This document shows positions 34,876 to 46,984 of a DNA stretch of 64,000 nucleotides, piece by piece. The DNA comes from Amanita rubescens. Lineage: Eukaryota > Basidiomycota > Agaricomycetes > Agaricales > Amanitaceae. The stretch spans positions 1,178,001 to 1,242,000 of the forward strand of contig WION01000004.1 in the NCBI GenBank assembly GCA_015039365.1, written 5' to 3'. Made by a program: the position numbers and the translations under genes. The notes beneath the pieces were generated by a model, which was given only the letters and a program-made list of their open reading frames with translations, did not search any database and was not told where the DNA came from. Position 1 is the stretch's first letter. Every line of letters starts with the position of its first letter.

Positions 34876-37120
34876 TCATGTTTTTGCATTCTCAGAAGGT
34901 TTATCCAACGTCGGCACGTTATCGACAGCCATCTCATCAGAAGTCGTCTGCAGCTTTTCTGGATTAGGTGTTGGCGTGCTATCCGACGGGGTGGGATCTA
35001 CGTCCATCTGGGGTGGAGCAACGGATGGAGATTTCGCAATCCTGGCAGTTGTTGTATGTCCACTAGGTCCGGCGCCGTGCGTTGAAGCGGCAGAGCCTGC
35101 AGCTAGTATTCCTACTCCTATTCCAAATTTCAATCCTCCATTGCTCTCAGCACTGTCCGCGTCCCGATGGCTTGCGTGGTTTCTCCGTCCGCCTTCTCCC
35201 TCATCGTCCGAATCCGACAGTTCACCGTCGGCTTGTCTTCTAGAGTCCAGTAATCTTCGCGGTCGTCGTTCATCAGGCGGGATAAGGTCTTCGTCTTTGT
35301 TCTGATCTTCAACCATTTCGTCTATTGGCATTGATGGTATATCTGTGCGAGTGCGTATATATAACTTCGTTCAGAAATGCCTTTTATAACTTACCCGTCA
35401 TCTGTACACTGGGTGGTCCGCCGATATGTCTAACATTTTCTAGCACGATTCGTTTTACTCGATCCAGATAGGCAGATGTGTTCAGATCATCCGTGTTTGA
35501 AGACTTGACATCGAGAATGTAGTCAGGACCAAAATATTCATAGTACTCGTTCACGGGAATTTCTGACACGTTCTTATTAATTTATAACAAGCTGACTGGT
35601 TGAGGACTGACCTGGTGTAAGCTCCACTCCTGCCGCCAACCCCGTTTCGTAGGCCCAAGCGCGACTCACGTTGCGCATTGTATAACCGCCACCGCCAAGC
35701 AACAGTAGTGGTTTGTTAAATGACTTGACGAATTTAACGCAGTTCGCGTGACCTAAGATATTGAATTGAGTTGTTTCTAGAAACGGGATAGCGTGGCATA
35801 CCTCGCATCGACAAATTTAAACATCCTAATTTATCGCCAGAGAGGGAATCTGTCCCGCACTGCAGGACTACAGCGGATGGATCGTATGTCTCCATGACTT
35901 GACGAATTACCTTTCACATTACATCAGATAAACACCTAAGCGGACAAAACCAGGGACTCACAGGCTCAAAAACGGATTTATAGTTTTCGTCTGTTATCCC
36001 ATCTCTCAGGGGGAAATTTAGGGCGTAATTTTTACCCTTCATGACACCCACATCCTGTTTGTTGTTATGAATATTAAGCTGGAGTTGAAGATAAAGGTAC
36101 GTACCCGTAGTTCACCAGTCCCAGGAAAGTACTCTCCGTACTTGTGAAAACTGGCGGTCATGACCCTGTCGGTGGTATAAAAGGCCTCTTCAACACCGTC
36201 ACCGTGATGTACATCAATGTCGATATAAAGGACTCTCTGGTGATATCTGGATGTTGGGTAAGATCAGGAAAAGACCCGCAAGTTGGTCCTAACCGTAGCA
36301 ACTCCAAGATTCCCAACACGATATCTATGCGCATGCATTAAGTATCATTGACAAGTTGCGACAATCACAACTCTTACCGTTTACATAGCAAAATCCACTG
36401 GCCTCGCTCTTCTTTGCGTGATGCAACCCTCCTGCCCAGTTGATGGCTATATCACACTTATCTCTACTCAATCTCGCCGCACCCTCTGTCATATACAACA
36501 GCAGTTTAGTGAAGCTCCGGTGCTTTCAAGGACAACAAATACCCATCGAACCCCCGGCCGAGATGGCACAGTATTCAAAAAGTCCATCAAATACAGGACA
36601 ATCATCCCCTACGTTATCTAAAGTAGAGTATGATCAGTACGCAGCAACTCAAAAGTCCACATGTACCAACATTTGTGCTGTTCTTTACCGAATGAACTCA
36701 TGTTGCTCGGCGTTATTTTATTTAAAAAGTCAACATATTCGTCCGAATGAAACTGTGTCATCTCTCGCTTTGTTGCAGGTTTAGCGCGCTACGCTGGATT
36801 AAAGAAGTGGGATGCGGAAATCGCTATGTACCCACGAAGATTTCCATTTTCTTGTACAGGCCATAATTCATGACCAGAGAATGACACATACGAATTCGAG
36901 TTGGTTTCATCCTTAGATAGCAGAGAAGAGTAAGGTGAAACGTTCTGTGAAAGATGAATTCACGTACGGATGTCCTGGGCCATAATGGAACCCACCGATA
37001 TCGGAATCGAAAAAGTAACACTGGGGTGTCGTGAGTTGGGTTTGGTGTGCATGTTATAAGAGGACTCACGACACGTTTCCGTTGATTCTCGCCTTCAATA
37101 GGCGTCCATTTATCAGTCAT
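34876..37120 (-). CDS. RPD3: Class I histone deacetylase RPD3
   Basis: Zinc-dependent lysine deacetylase of Rpd3/Sin3-type repressor complexes, nuclear. Start [17 protein letters not shown], then [75 protein letters not shown] (active-site His pair), [20 protein letters not shown] (Asp and His zinc ligands), [57 protein letters not shown] (active-site Tyr) and [17 protein letters not shown]. The C-terminal tail (from about residue 390) is acidic then Ser/Pro-rich ([20 protein letters not shown]), much longer than the yeast tail. Around ten short introns. All catalytic residues present. Confidence 0.96.
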
Positions 37121-37324
37121 TGTCAGCGTTATTTTTTACCATGCATAGATAGGTACAACTATGTTTAATGAATCGGGCACGATTCGGGGATCTCACGTTC
37201 GGCACGTGGCTTTATTTGGCAGGGTCCTTCTGATCACACACCGTCAGATCAGGAAATGTCTATATATGTATGTGGACAATATGGACATTGGGAATGGTGG
37301 CTAATGATAGCTAACATCTCAAGA

Positions 37325-38184
37325 TTATATCTTCGCTTTCCCAAGCGGCGCCTCACGATCTATATCAATATGGACCTATTAGCGAATATAATTTTCATCG
37401 GATTGTGGAGTACCTTGGTATATTAGGGTGGAGGGCGCAAAACCAAAGTCCTCTGAGAGGGTAATTCCCTAAAAAGAATAAGTGAACCACAGATGTGGGT
37501 CAACATACGCAGCCTACCATTTCGCCCGCAATGACACGAACCTGGAGTTGAACATCAGCTTCCCTTCCTTAGGTCTACAGAGGAGGTGAAGACTAACCGT
37601 TGACCAGTGATGAACGCAGTGTAGGGCAGCGAACCATAACTGGTAAGAATAGTTGCAGTATGGGATGACAGGAATCATGCGTGCTTACTTCACGGCCAAA
37701 CGTAGTTTGGAATTCCTGCAAAAATGGTGTGACAGCTTGGAGAGTCATTGGGTCATCCATGTTTACTCTTGGGACAAGCTCCTCCAGCTGCTTGATAGTA
37801 TCAAGGATCGACTCCTTGGCAGCACTTCGACTGCTCTCCATTGGGGTGTTACGAATCCTAATATCATAGGAAAGTACGCGTGGTGGCGGCGAGGATGTGA
37901 CGTTTAGCAAGAGCTGAAAGTGGTCTCGTGCGTGACGCAAATGCTTTCCTATCCATGTTCATAAGACAAATGACCTAAGTTCTAGATGAGACAGTATTAC
38001 CAATGGTAGATCCTGGAAGGTATCGAGAACTCGTGGTAAGTCGGTCATCAGAGTCAAGATGATTATCCAGCAGGTCGATTGCCTGTAATAGGACTGTTTT
38101 GGAGACGAACAGGAGCTTCTCGATGGAGTCTGGAGATCTTTGACCGCCTGTGGAGGACATGGGTGCAATTGAGTGGATGTTCAT
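37325..38184 (-). CDS. DinB-like four-helix-bundle protein
   Basis: Belongs by pattern to the DinB/YfiT-like superfamily, metal-binding four-helix bundles. Start MNIHSIAPMSSTGGQRSPDS (a second ATG at 38160), then VSKTVLLQAIDLLDNHLDSD, GSTIGKHLRHARDHFQLLLN with a His-x3-His-type site, LSYDIRIRNTPMESSRSAAK, and across an intron LWFAALHCVHHWSTVRVIAG with the His pair that completes the metal site. The end is FGFAPSTLIYQ, an intron, then EAPLGKAKI and TAA 37325-37327. Substrate and role unknown; similar proteins occur across agaricomycetes. It diverges from LSC2 with 367 bp between starts. Confidence 0.72.
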
Positions 38185-38551
38185 AAGATGGGATGTTCAC
38201 CGCGTGTACGGCCGAGAGACTGCATGAGATGCGGAAGTAGAAAACGTAGATCCGCGCTGTATTTACATAAACGGATACAGAAGTGGAAAGACTATGCCTC
38301 GGTCAAATTTCGAACAGCCCACGATGTAAGAACTGCCCGAACTCAAACGAGATCCTCTTGCTCTGCCAGAACCGTGCTCGAGTTTGTTAGCATCGAGTGA
38401 GAGACAGGTAGCGACTCCAGGCATCTATCAACCGTCGTCGTCGTTCTGGTTTAAGTCGACCCTGCTTGTTCCGACGATATATATATCGCTGACTAAGCAA
38501 GTGCTTTCTGCAGCACCCAACTTGTAATTCACTGATTTCTGGTCATTAGCA

Positions 38552-40261
38552 ATGCTCAGGTCACTCGGAGTCTCAAGAACATTAGCACGTGTGAGTTTTA
38601 GATTGTCGTTTGATATCTGGGACGCAGTTTTGACCACGACGATTAGACTGTCACGCCGGCGGGGCAGAAGCGTTTTCTGTCAATACATGAATACCAGTCC
38701 ATGGGCTTGTTGAATTCAGTGAGCCCACGTCACCTCACTCCGAGTCGCTGTCTAACGAGAAGTATAGTATGGCATTCCTACACCGAAAAGCGTAGTCGCC
38801 AAGTCAGCCGAAGAAGCTTTCAGTGTGGCTAAAGGATTTGGTCCGTGGATGTTCTTAATATGAGCACTGTGCGTAATTGAATCTGCAGGCCATGACCGGT
38901 TGGTTATCAAGGCACAAGTCCTTGCTGGTGGACGTGGCAAGGGAAAGTTTGACAATGGTCTGCAGGGGGGCGTTCATATGGTCAACAGGTAATGCGTTGC
39001 CATACCATCTGCGACTGGGTATAATAAGCATCATTCACAGTGCCGAACAAGCCAAGGACCTCGCCGGCAAGATGATAGGCGCGAAACTCATCACCAAGCA
39101 GACGGGAGCGGCGGGACGTGTTTGCAATGCTGCAAGTGATTGTTTATTTAGAAATGGCACACGCGCTAAGCCACCTATGCAGGTCATGCTCGCTGAACGT
39201 CGTGAACCAGCCCACGAATATTATGTTGCTGTCCTCAACGATCGTGCTTCCCAAGGCGTTGTTTTGGTCGCTTCTGCACAAGGGGGCATGAACATTGAAG
39301 AGGTTGCAGCGAAGGATCCTAGTGCCATCATTACAACGCCCATCGACTTCTACAAGGGACTTAGCGTCGAGGAGGCCCTTTCTGTTGCCAAGAAGCTCGG
39401 CTTTTCTGACGAAGCTCAGGCAGAGGCTGCGGACATATTCATCAACCTTTATAGGATTTTCAAGGAGAAGGATGCAACTCAGATTGAGATTAATCCAATG
39501 GCCCTCACAAAGGATGGCGCCGTTCTTTGGTATGTGCTTCACTCGCATCGCCTCCGCCGAACTGACCAATTCAAATAGCATGGACGCCAAGTTCGGATTC
39601 GACGATAATGCCGACTTCCGGCAGAAAGACATTTTTGCTCTCCGCGATATCTCACAGGAAGAGCCTTCCGAAGTCGAGGCACAGAAGGCAAATCTCAACT
39701 TTATCAAGCTGGACGGTAACATTGGCTGCCTAGTAAACGGAGCCGGTTTGGCCATGGCCACCATGGATGTTCTTGCGCTTCACGGCGGTAACCCTGCCAA
39801 TTTCTTGGATGTCGGAGGGTATGTCATTTGCTCTTTCTGGTTTGATTTTTGACGTACCTCGGTCACAGTGGTGCCACCCCTGATACCGTCAAGAAGGCAT
39901 TTGAAATCTTGTTGTCGGACCCCAAGGTCAAGAGCATCTTTATCAACATTTTCGGAGGTAGGCAGACAACGAAAACGTCTGTACTTTAACTGAAATACGT
40001 TGCAAGGTATCATGCGTTGTGACTACATCGCTGAAGGTGTTATCAAGGCTACCAAAGAATTGAACCTTCAAGTACCTCTCGTGGTGCGGTTGAAAGGAAC
40101 CAAAGAGCAAGAGGCAAAAGCGTAAGCCATCGAATTTATCCAAATTTACCTTGCTCTGAGGCTATCCTCCTTTAAGAATGATTAGAGAATCTGGCTTGAA
40201 AATCATCGCTTTCGACGAGCTGGACGATGCAGCTGAGCGTGCTGTTCAATTGGCAATTTAA
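38552..40261 (+). CDS. LSC2: Succinyl-CoA ligase beta subunit, mitochondrial
   Basis: TCA-cycle enzyme making succinate and ATP/GDP from succinyl-CoA; pairs with the alpha subunit in the matrix. The presequence starts [13 protein letters not shown], followed by [50 protein letters not shown] (ATP-grasp loop), [60 protein letters not shown] (metal-binding), [40 protein letters not shown] and [20 protein letters not shown] (phosphate site), and ends [14 protein letters not shown]. Several short introns. Complete and apparently functional. Confidence 0.96.
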
Positions 40262-40444
40262 TGGATAAATATAGAGTATACCTTACTGTGCACTAATATA
40301 GAGGTGTAATCACAACATCTACACTGCCATGCGAGAATCGAATATTTGCAAATATATACACAGCATGTACCAATACGAAAACAAGTGAATGTTCGAGAGA
40401 AAGAAAGAAGAAAAAAGGAAAAATCAATAACGAAACAACCCTTT

Positions 40445-43400
40445 TTACCAATTGCGCATGAAAGGTGACGGCGGCATGGGACTGAACCCAACTTGTGATG
40501 AGGACGGATGACTTGATGCTGATGGTTGCATGCCTACTTGTCCATTTTCGGGTCTCGGTTGGCCCCGCCCAGCTGGCAAAGGCATATAACCGGACGTCGG
40601 TGTCATCTGCATATGCATCATTGCAGGACTTGGGGGGTACATATGGGCACCCGCGTGCTGCAAGATCGGACTCATAACCGGCATATTGCGATTCCGATTC
40701 GCTTGAATGCTCTGCGACTGGGGTGTACCTGGCATATTTGTCGGCATTGCAGCTGCATACATAGCAGGAGCGCCGTTCGAAGGGTAGGCCATTAGCTGTG
40801 GTGCATATGGTGGTCCCATAGGTCTCATCATGTTTGCATTCTGGGTATGGTGTTGGACAGGCACCCACATAGCAGCAGGATTATACATTGGAGTGTGACC
40901 GTTCCCTTGTATACGCGTAGGTACTGGGGAGGAAACCATCTGAGGGTACACCATGGTAGGACTAGGCGAGTGGCTCATCATGGGAGAAGGATACGCCGCA
41001 TAAGTAGGCCGCATATTATTAGGTGGCATTGGATAAGGATAATTTGAGGGGGATGGGCGGGCTACAGGTGCTATTGTCGATGGCGGAGATATAGTCGGTT
41101 TATTTGGCGTAGAGGCAGATGACGATGGTACTTGTTGAAATGCCCTCGTCACATCATGCAATGACATTCGTGACGAGGATGTACCTGGTGCAGGTGGTGG
41201 AGTCTCACCACCCTCCGATTTCACATCTTGTAGTGTGAAAGGAAGAGAGGTAAGATCATCAGCAATACCTTCCAATGAATTGACCGTATGCAAACCGGCC
41301 TTATCGGATGTCTGGGACCACACAGCTTTCAGGAGCTCAGGATCTGGTGCTCGTGCCGGAGACTCTTTCACCGGGACGCTTCTGGATGTTGACCATGGAG
41401 AAGGCTGGCGGCCCGGCTACAATAATCAGCACATAGGCAACGCTGAGGTCTAATCGAAACTTACTTTATCAGGATTCTTTGAATCGGATAATCGTGCAGT
41501 CTCTGATTCGACAGGCGGTTCGGCTGCTTTCCCGTCCTTCGGTTCATCGCCATTTGATTCGGGTCTCCTCACGACGACCGATTGATGGATGGGCTCGACG
41601 ACTTCACTGGCTGGGGAGCCAGTAATAGGGCCTTCGGACTCTTGCGCCTGAGAGGGTTGAGGATCATCGATTTCGCTGGAAACGATGAAATTGACGAGCG
41701 ATTTGGGCTCTGCCTCAGGCACATCAATGCGCGAACCACGATAGAAGGCGACGCCAGATCCTTCAGGCATTTTTGGCTGTGATCTAGTCCTCGGAGGTAG
41801 CGGGGAGCTCTCAGATGGAGTCCTCGAGTTGATACCAACAGCGGGAGATGACGCTTCAGGCTCTGGGGGAGGAGATCGACTAGTAGCATTTACTTCCGCT
41901 ACCCCCTCATCGCCCGAGTCGGGGCGTGCCGGGGGAAGCGATGTCGGCTTCCGCCATGACGTTGATGTGTCTGCCCCGTTTTGTTTTCCGAACGCTCCAT
42001 AGCTGTTAGTCCTCGAGGACATCGGAGCTGCACTTTGATTTCGTGGCCCGTTCCTACTCCGAGGTATTTGAACTCGGGGCTTTATTTTGCCCTTGTATCC
42101 CCCGAAAGTTGGACGGAAAAGTACGTCATTCACGGACAGGCTACGCTTGGTCATACCTTCAACTGGAGGTTCGAAGGAGAGGATATCCAAACGAACAACC
42201 ATCGGTCGAGAGAAAATATACAGTTGCTTTCGATGAATCGGTTCTCTTTCTTGACCCTCGGCAGGAAGTCTCACGATAATACTATTCCAAGCAGGTTTCG
42301 GGGATCGAGGAGGCTCCAACACTGTTCTATAGAACTCCTCCCGGCTTTCTTCCGAGAATTCCGCCGTTCGTCCACGGAGGGATGGCGGTATCCATTTTTC
42401 CTTGGGTTTAACGGTAAGACTTTGCGTCGACTGAGCTTGTGCAGCGGGAGCTTCTGCTTCTGGAGGACCACTCTCCTTGCTCAACTCTTCGGCGTGCATA
42501 TCATGTATGGCACCTTTGATACGAGAAATGGCATCTACTAAAGATGACATGGGTGCTTGGTGATAAAAGTTTTGTGAACGTGGCGTCCGCTGTAAAGGCG
42601 GGGAAACTTGATTCGGGTAGCGGCTGTCCAAAGAACCCTCATTTGCCTTGGCCACTTGCTCCGAGGTCGAGATATCAGTGGCAAGGTTACCTTCCGGTCG
42701 ATCCTTGTTAATCAGACTCTTAACCTGCTGCTCGCCCGTTGTAATTTGGATCAACGGAGTCTTCCTCCGCCAAGTATCAATATCATTCTTAGCTGAGGGA
42801 GATAGAGGTTGAGAAGGTAAAGAAGAGGGTGTGTCATCAAAGAAGTCGCTCGCGACAGGTCGAGGCGCTCTCTTTGTTACTTCCTTTTGTTCAGTGCCAG
42901 ATACACCAGGTGCTGTTTCACCGACGAATTTACCCATGTCCGTGAAATCCACAACTTCGAGGTCTTCTTGCTTTCCGTCGGCTAATGTCTGAATGTGATC
43001 AAGAGGAGAAGGAGGGGGCGGGGGCATGAACGCAACGGAACTAGAAGACGGGCGTTGAGGAGATGTAGGTTCGTCAGGTTGTCGAGGTACAGGCCCGCTT
43101 CTCCTCCAGGTCTCGGCAGTCTCAGCAGATGGTGCACCGTTAGAAGGCCCAGTCGCGGAGGCGAAACGTCGGGAGGGTATGGAATCGGTGGAATGCTGCG
43201 GCAGAGGTCGCCGATGCGGTGGTTTTGATGATGGGTCCGCATTTTCCCTCACTTTTTCTGCAGCGTCCAATGCCTCCTTGATAAGCAAGGTTGCTTCGGC
43301 ATCCTGTAAGCAAAAAATCTTGAGCATGTCAAGCGCTGCGAAAAGACCGAAAGTAAACTGACCTTTTCATTTTCCGCCTGCTGCTCCGGCTCTGTTTTAA

Positions 43401-45819
43401 TTTGCCCAGCCTCCTCTTCTTTCTGCGCCTTTTCCTCAGCCTCTGCTTTCATCTTTAACTCCATCTCAGCCGCCTTCCTCCTTGCACGCTCCTTTTGCGC
43501 CTCACGCTCTTCCTCTTCGTGTTGCCTTCTCTGCTTCGCTCGAGCTGCAGCATTTTGCATGACATCTTTCTTCAGCTCCTCCAGATCATGACCTAGGCCA
43601 GGTAAAGGCAGCGAGGGTGTAACAGGTGACAGCATGCCCCTTGTGGACACAGAAGCATGCGAGGGCGCAGGAGAATGTAGGGGGTCGCGTGCGGCATGTG
43701 ACGGACCTTGAAACTCTGACGGTTCGTCTGTAGGATGGCGCCGCGGCGGAGCGGCACCATTCACAGACCCTGAGACAGACGGACGATGCCTGGCACTCTC
43801 TCTTGAGGGGTTCCGCCAGGCGTGCGCAGGTACCGGGGGCGGACCCATTGCCGCGTGACGACCACGATCAAAGTCTTTACCTTTTTCATTATCCCTATCC
43901 CTATCCCTCCCTCTTAATGAAGCTGGCCTCTTCGGCAATCCAATCTCCCCCTTGGGCATAAGGGGACTCGAAGGTGGACCATCTTTTTTGTCCTTGTCGC
44001 GCGGGCGATCGCGATCGGTGGATGATACAAAACTAGAATTGCTAGCAGTGCTGAACCTCCTTGACCTGCTCGAACCAAAATCTGGAGGCCCGCCACTCGA
44101 CTTGGAAAAGGCACCGGAAGCACTTCTTGGTTCTGTCGGCGAGATCGTGCGATCATGAAAACTACCACGTTTGCTCGGGAATGAGCCATGCCCTCCTCGA
44201 TGGCTATAGGGCTCCATTTTGTTCGAACGTTCATTAAATAGTACCCGAGGAGGTTCTTGCGGTGATCGTTGCTGAACGCTGACCGGTATGCTACGTCTTT
44301 GACCGCTAATAGGCGTACATTCATAACCCACTATTAAGCGACCGTCTGCGAACCAAAAGGAACAATCCGTACCTTGGCCAACTACGGTCAAAATCGTCAG
44401 CAAAGCGCTCCTCTTTACTAACGGGGATTTCCGTAGTAGATTCCAGCCTTGTAGAATGAAATGATTTTACACTCCCTGACGGGGATTGCTCTCGAGACCT
44501 TGACGTCTGCTCTAGAACTTCGACCTTGTACTGTCTTCCATCGCCGAATTCGATAACATTGTCCCAATAATTATCATCATCTTCCACCATCTATATGACA
44601 TTATTATATCGACTCAGTCACAAATGTAGGCAGATGTACATACCTCGTCCCAGTGATGCGCGTTAGGATCCAGATGTACGCCCCGGAACGTGTCAGCCTC
44701 CTCACTTCTAGAAGGTTTGCTTGATGTCATGGTCAACGGAGATATGCAAGCTTCTTTTGTAGGTTGTTCGGTAGGTTTGCTCTTACGTGTAGAGGCGGTA
44801 ACTTAAAAACGCATATAATTGTATCGAGGAATATAACATTACCGTAAACTCTTACCTTGTGCAACTTCTGCGGCAGTTGGAAAGTCATTGCTCGTGACCT
44901 CAGGCCGCGCGGAGGGCCTAACATTGCCCCATACAGGCTTGCTGGAAGACCCTGTCGATGCATTAGAACCTCCGTCCTTGTTTGGTACAGTACTTGGCGC
45001 TGTTTGCTGATGGCCAAGCGCCGAACGCGATCCCGGTTGAGTCACTTTACCAGGATGCGACAATTGGGGTGCTGCTGGTGCAGATGTCGACGATGTCGTT
45101 ATGGCGGGAACAGATGGCGATGGAGTGGTGCCATTTGGCGAGTTTGCACCGGTTGTGGATGTAGGAGCCGTGGAAGATGGTCGTGACCAACCTGCAACAG
45201 AGGAAGGTGTGGGTGTGGGTGCAGTGAGCTTGGTCGTTACGAGGCGAGGATGTGGCGAGGACGTTTGGGTAGGCGGTCTCGCTAGAGAACGTTAGCTGAA
45301 TACTATAGCACAATGTCACAACATACAAGCGCCGTTCCCTGAGGACTTGGTGGAGCTAGAAGCGGTGGCCATGGCGCTTGTCGCACCAGAGGCGGACGTG
45401 GTTTTCTCGAGGAACTTCTTGTTGATATTGATTGAACTAAATTTTTTCGGATGAGGGGCAGTCGCAACTGTCGGCGTTGATGATCCAGAATGGCTCTGGC
45501 TTGAGTTAAGTTGGACGAGCGCCGGGCGTGTGGGAGAAGGAGAGGCAGCAGATACTGGTGGCGTCGGTAGGGAAGGTAAAGGAGCAGGCTGAACGAGAGG
45601 ATTATCCGCCTGATCAGAAGCATTCATGGTCGCAGGGGAGAGTTTCTCTGCTTCTTTTCCGCCCTCGCTATCTCCTGCGTTCCGCATCCCGGTTGTCCCG
45701 TCGTTGACTCTACCCTCTGCCACATTCTTCTCTGCACTGCCAGACCTCAGCGACAACTCGTTTACCTCCTGTCCAATTAAGTCCAGTGTTGCCTTGTTCG
45801 CCTGTTCGATATCTGCCAT
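40445..45819 (-). CDS. Very large low-complexity protein, function unknown
   Basis: About 1,600 residues, mostly disordered. Start MADIEQANKATLDLIGQEVN. Conserved-looking islands are FSSININKKFLEK (near the N-terminus), WDEMVEDDDNYWDNVIEFGD with GRQYKVEVLEQ (about 44,500-44,660), a Lys/Glu/Arg coiled coil (LEELKKDVMQNAAARAKQRR onward, 43,390-43,610), LVDAISRIKGAIHDMHAEEL, KEKWIPPSLRG, RPMVVRLDILSFEPP and GSRIDVPEAEP. The C-terminal 300 residues are Pro/Met/Tyr-rich (YPYPMPPNNMRPTYAAYPSP), like scaffold proteins of mRNP granules. I see no enzymatic domain. The Arg/Asp/Lys patches (RDRDRDNEKGKDFDRGRH) suggest RNA association. Six or more introns; one at about 41416-41463 joins the C-terminal exon cleanly. 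Confidence 0.7.
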
Positions 45820-46092
45820 AGACGCGTCTCGAGACGCTAATTGGTAGGTAAATGGCGGTTAAGGGATGTTTGTACTGTGGGCGAGGTCATCAGCGGTCAC
45901 GAGCGAGTGAGTCATATCCGAGTGGAAAGTAGAATGCGTGAGATGGGGAGAAGAAAGAAGACATACCTGGGGATTTATACCGCCAGTATGGAAGAGTCGC
46001 TTGCTCAACCAACAAGGGAACCTCTACTCCGGACCCGGCGCCGAATCACCGGCCGAACCGCCGTAATAGAATTAATTACAACATTATTCACT

Positions 46093-46896
46093 CTATTCTA
46101 CTAGTTCTGCCAATTCAGCTTCCTTTTTACTCAGCCTATCACTTTCTGCTTCAAGTGCAACATTAGCCATCTCAATTTGTAGTATGTTTGAGATCAGTTC
46201 CGTCCATCGTGTCTCCAACATTGTCAGTTGTTTTCCGAACCGCTCCTAAAATATGCTCTCTAGTCAGGGACACGTGAATAAAAGTAGTACTACGAACCTG
46301 TGAATTCTTGCGCTCGCGATTAACTTCGACACTGAGTTCCTTCATCTCTTCAACAGCGTTCTCAAGAGTTTTGGCCATCGACTCGAGACGATAATTGTGT
46401 ATTCTCCATGCATTCGCAGAATATGTCTGCATCAACGTTAAATTTGTGAGCCTACAAGTTTATTTCAGTAAAGACGTAGAGTATGTCCAGTCAGCAGATT
46501 CACCGAAGCTTTTGGTGTTGCAGTTGAGCTCGTGCATTGTCCAGTGATGCTTGCCATTCCTCGTCCGTGCCTGGGAGTGAAGGCGGGCCTGGCAACTGAT
46601 ATCGTATTGTGTCAAGTTGTGGCATTGGTTGATGGGTCTCAACCCGCTCCATCTCAGCCTTTAGCAATGGGTTTTTCTGAGATTTCGCGTTATTAGTTAC
46701 ATGTACATAGAAAGGATCATGTTATTTGCTCACGAACAGTAAATAACTCAACGGGAGGTGGTACACGACTATGCAGTTCAGACGGAGGCTTCCCTTCCTT
46801 CGCTAGCTCATGGTCAACTTTCTCCTTGAGAATAGGGAACTTCTGCAAATCATCATCATAGTATGGAAGCGAGTCGAGCAGGTCGGCAGAGTCCAT
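46093..46896 (-). CDS. Pre-mRNA-splicing factor SPF27 / BCAS2
   Basis: Core subunit of the PRP19 (NTC) spliceosome complex. From ATG 46896: MDSADLLDSLPYYDDDLQKF, PILKEKVDHELAKEGKPPSE, then NPLLKAEMERVETHQPMPQL with DTIRYQLPGPPSLPGTDEEW, SLDNARAQLQHQKL, LMQTYSANAWRIHNYRLESM and the C-terminal coiled coil (TLENAVEEMKELSVEVNRER; DRLSKKEAELAELVE). The order and the AWRIHNYRLE signature fit BCAS2/SPF27/Cwf7. The frame stays open upstream to ATG 47082, but that extension overlaps the first exon of NDUFS3 and is not conserved in character. The start faces that of NDUFS3, 88 bp away. The 273 bp beyond the 3' end hold nothing seen. Confidence 0.88.
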
Positions 46897-46984
46897 GAGT
46901 CGCCGTGTAGAGGCAAGTTTGATCGGTCCGGCAAAGCCCGAACGGGTTGGATCTGTTGCTCGTCGTTTCTCCGTCCCTTCCAAA
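46897..46984. promoter_or_regulatory. 88-bp bidirectional promoter region, SPF27 / NDUFS3
   Basis: The two start codons diverge from a spacer of 88 bp, which must hold both core promoters or share them with coding sequence. The spacer is G/C-rich with a C/T-rich stretch just before the NDUFS3 start. No TATA box seen. Confidence 0.5.

Noticed and set aside
39144..39764. 206-codon minus-strand frame inside LSC2
   Set aside because: Antisense shadow of a conserved coding region; codon constraints of LSC2 explain the lack of stops.
41981..42541. 186-codon plus-strand frame within the large disordered gene
   Set aside because: Antisense to a clear coding exon; no recognisable features.
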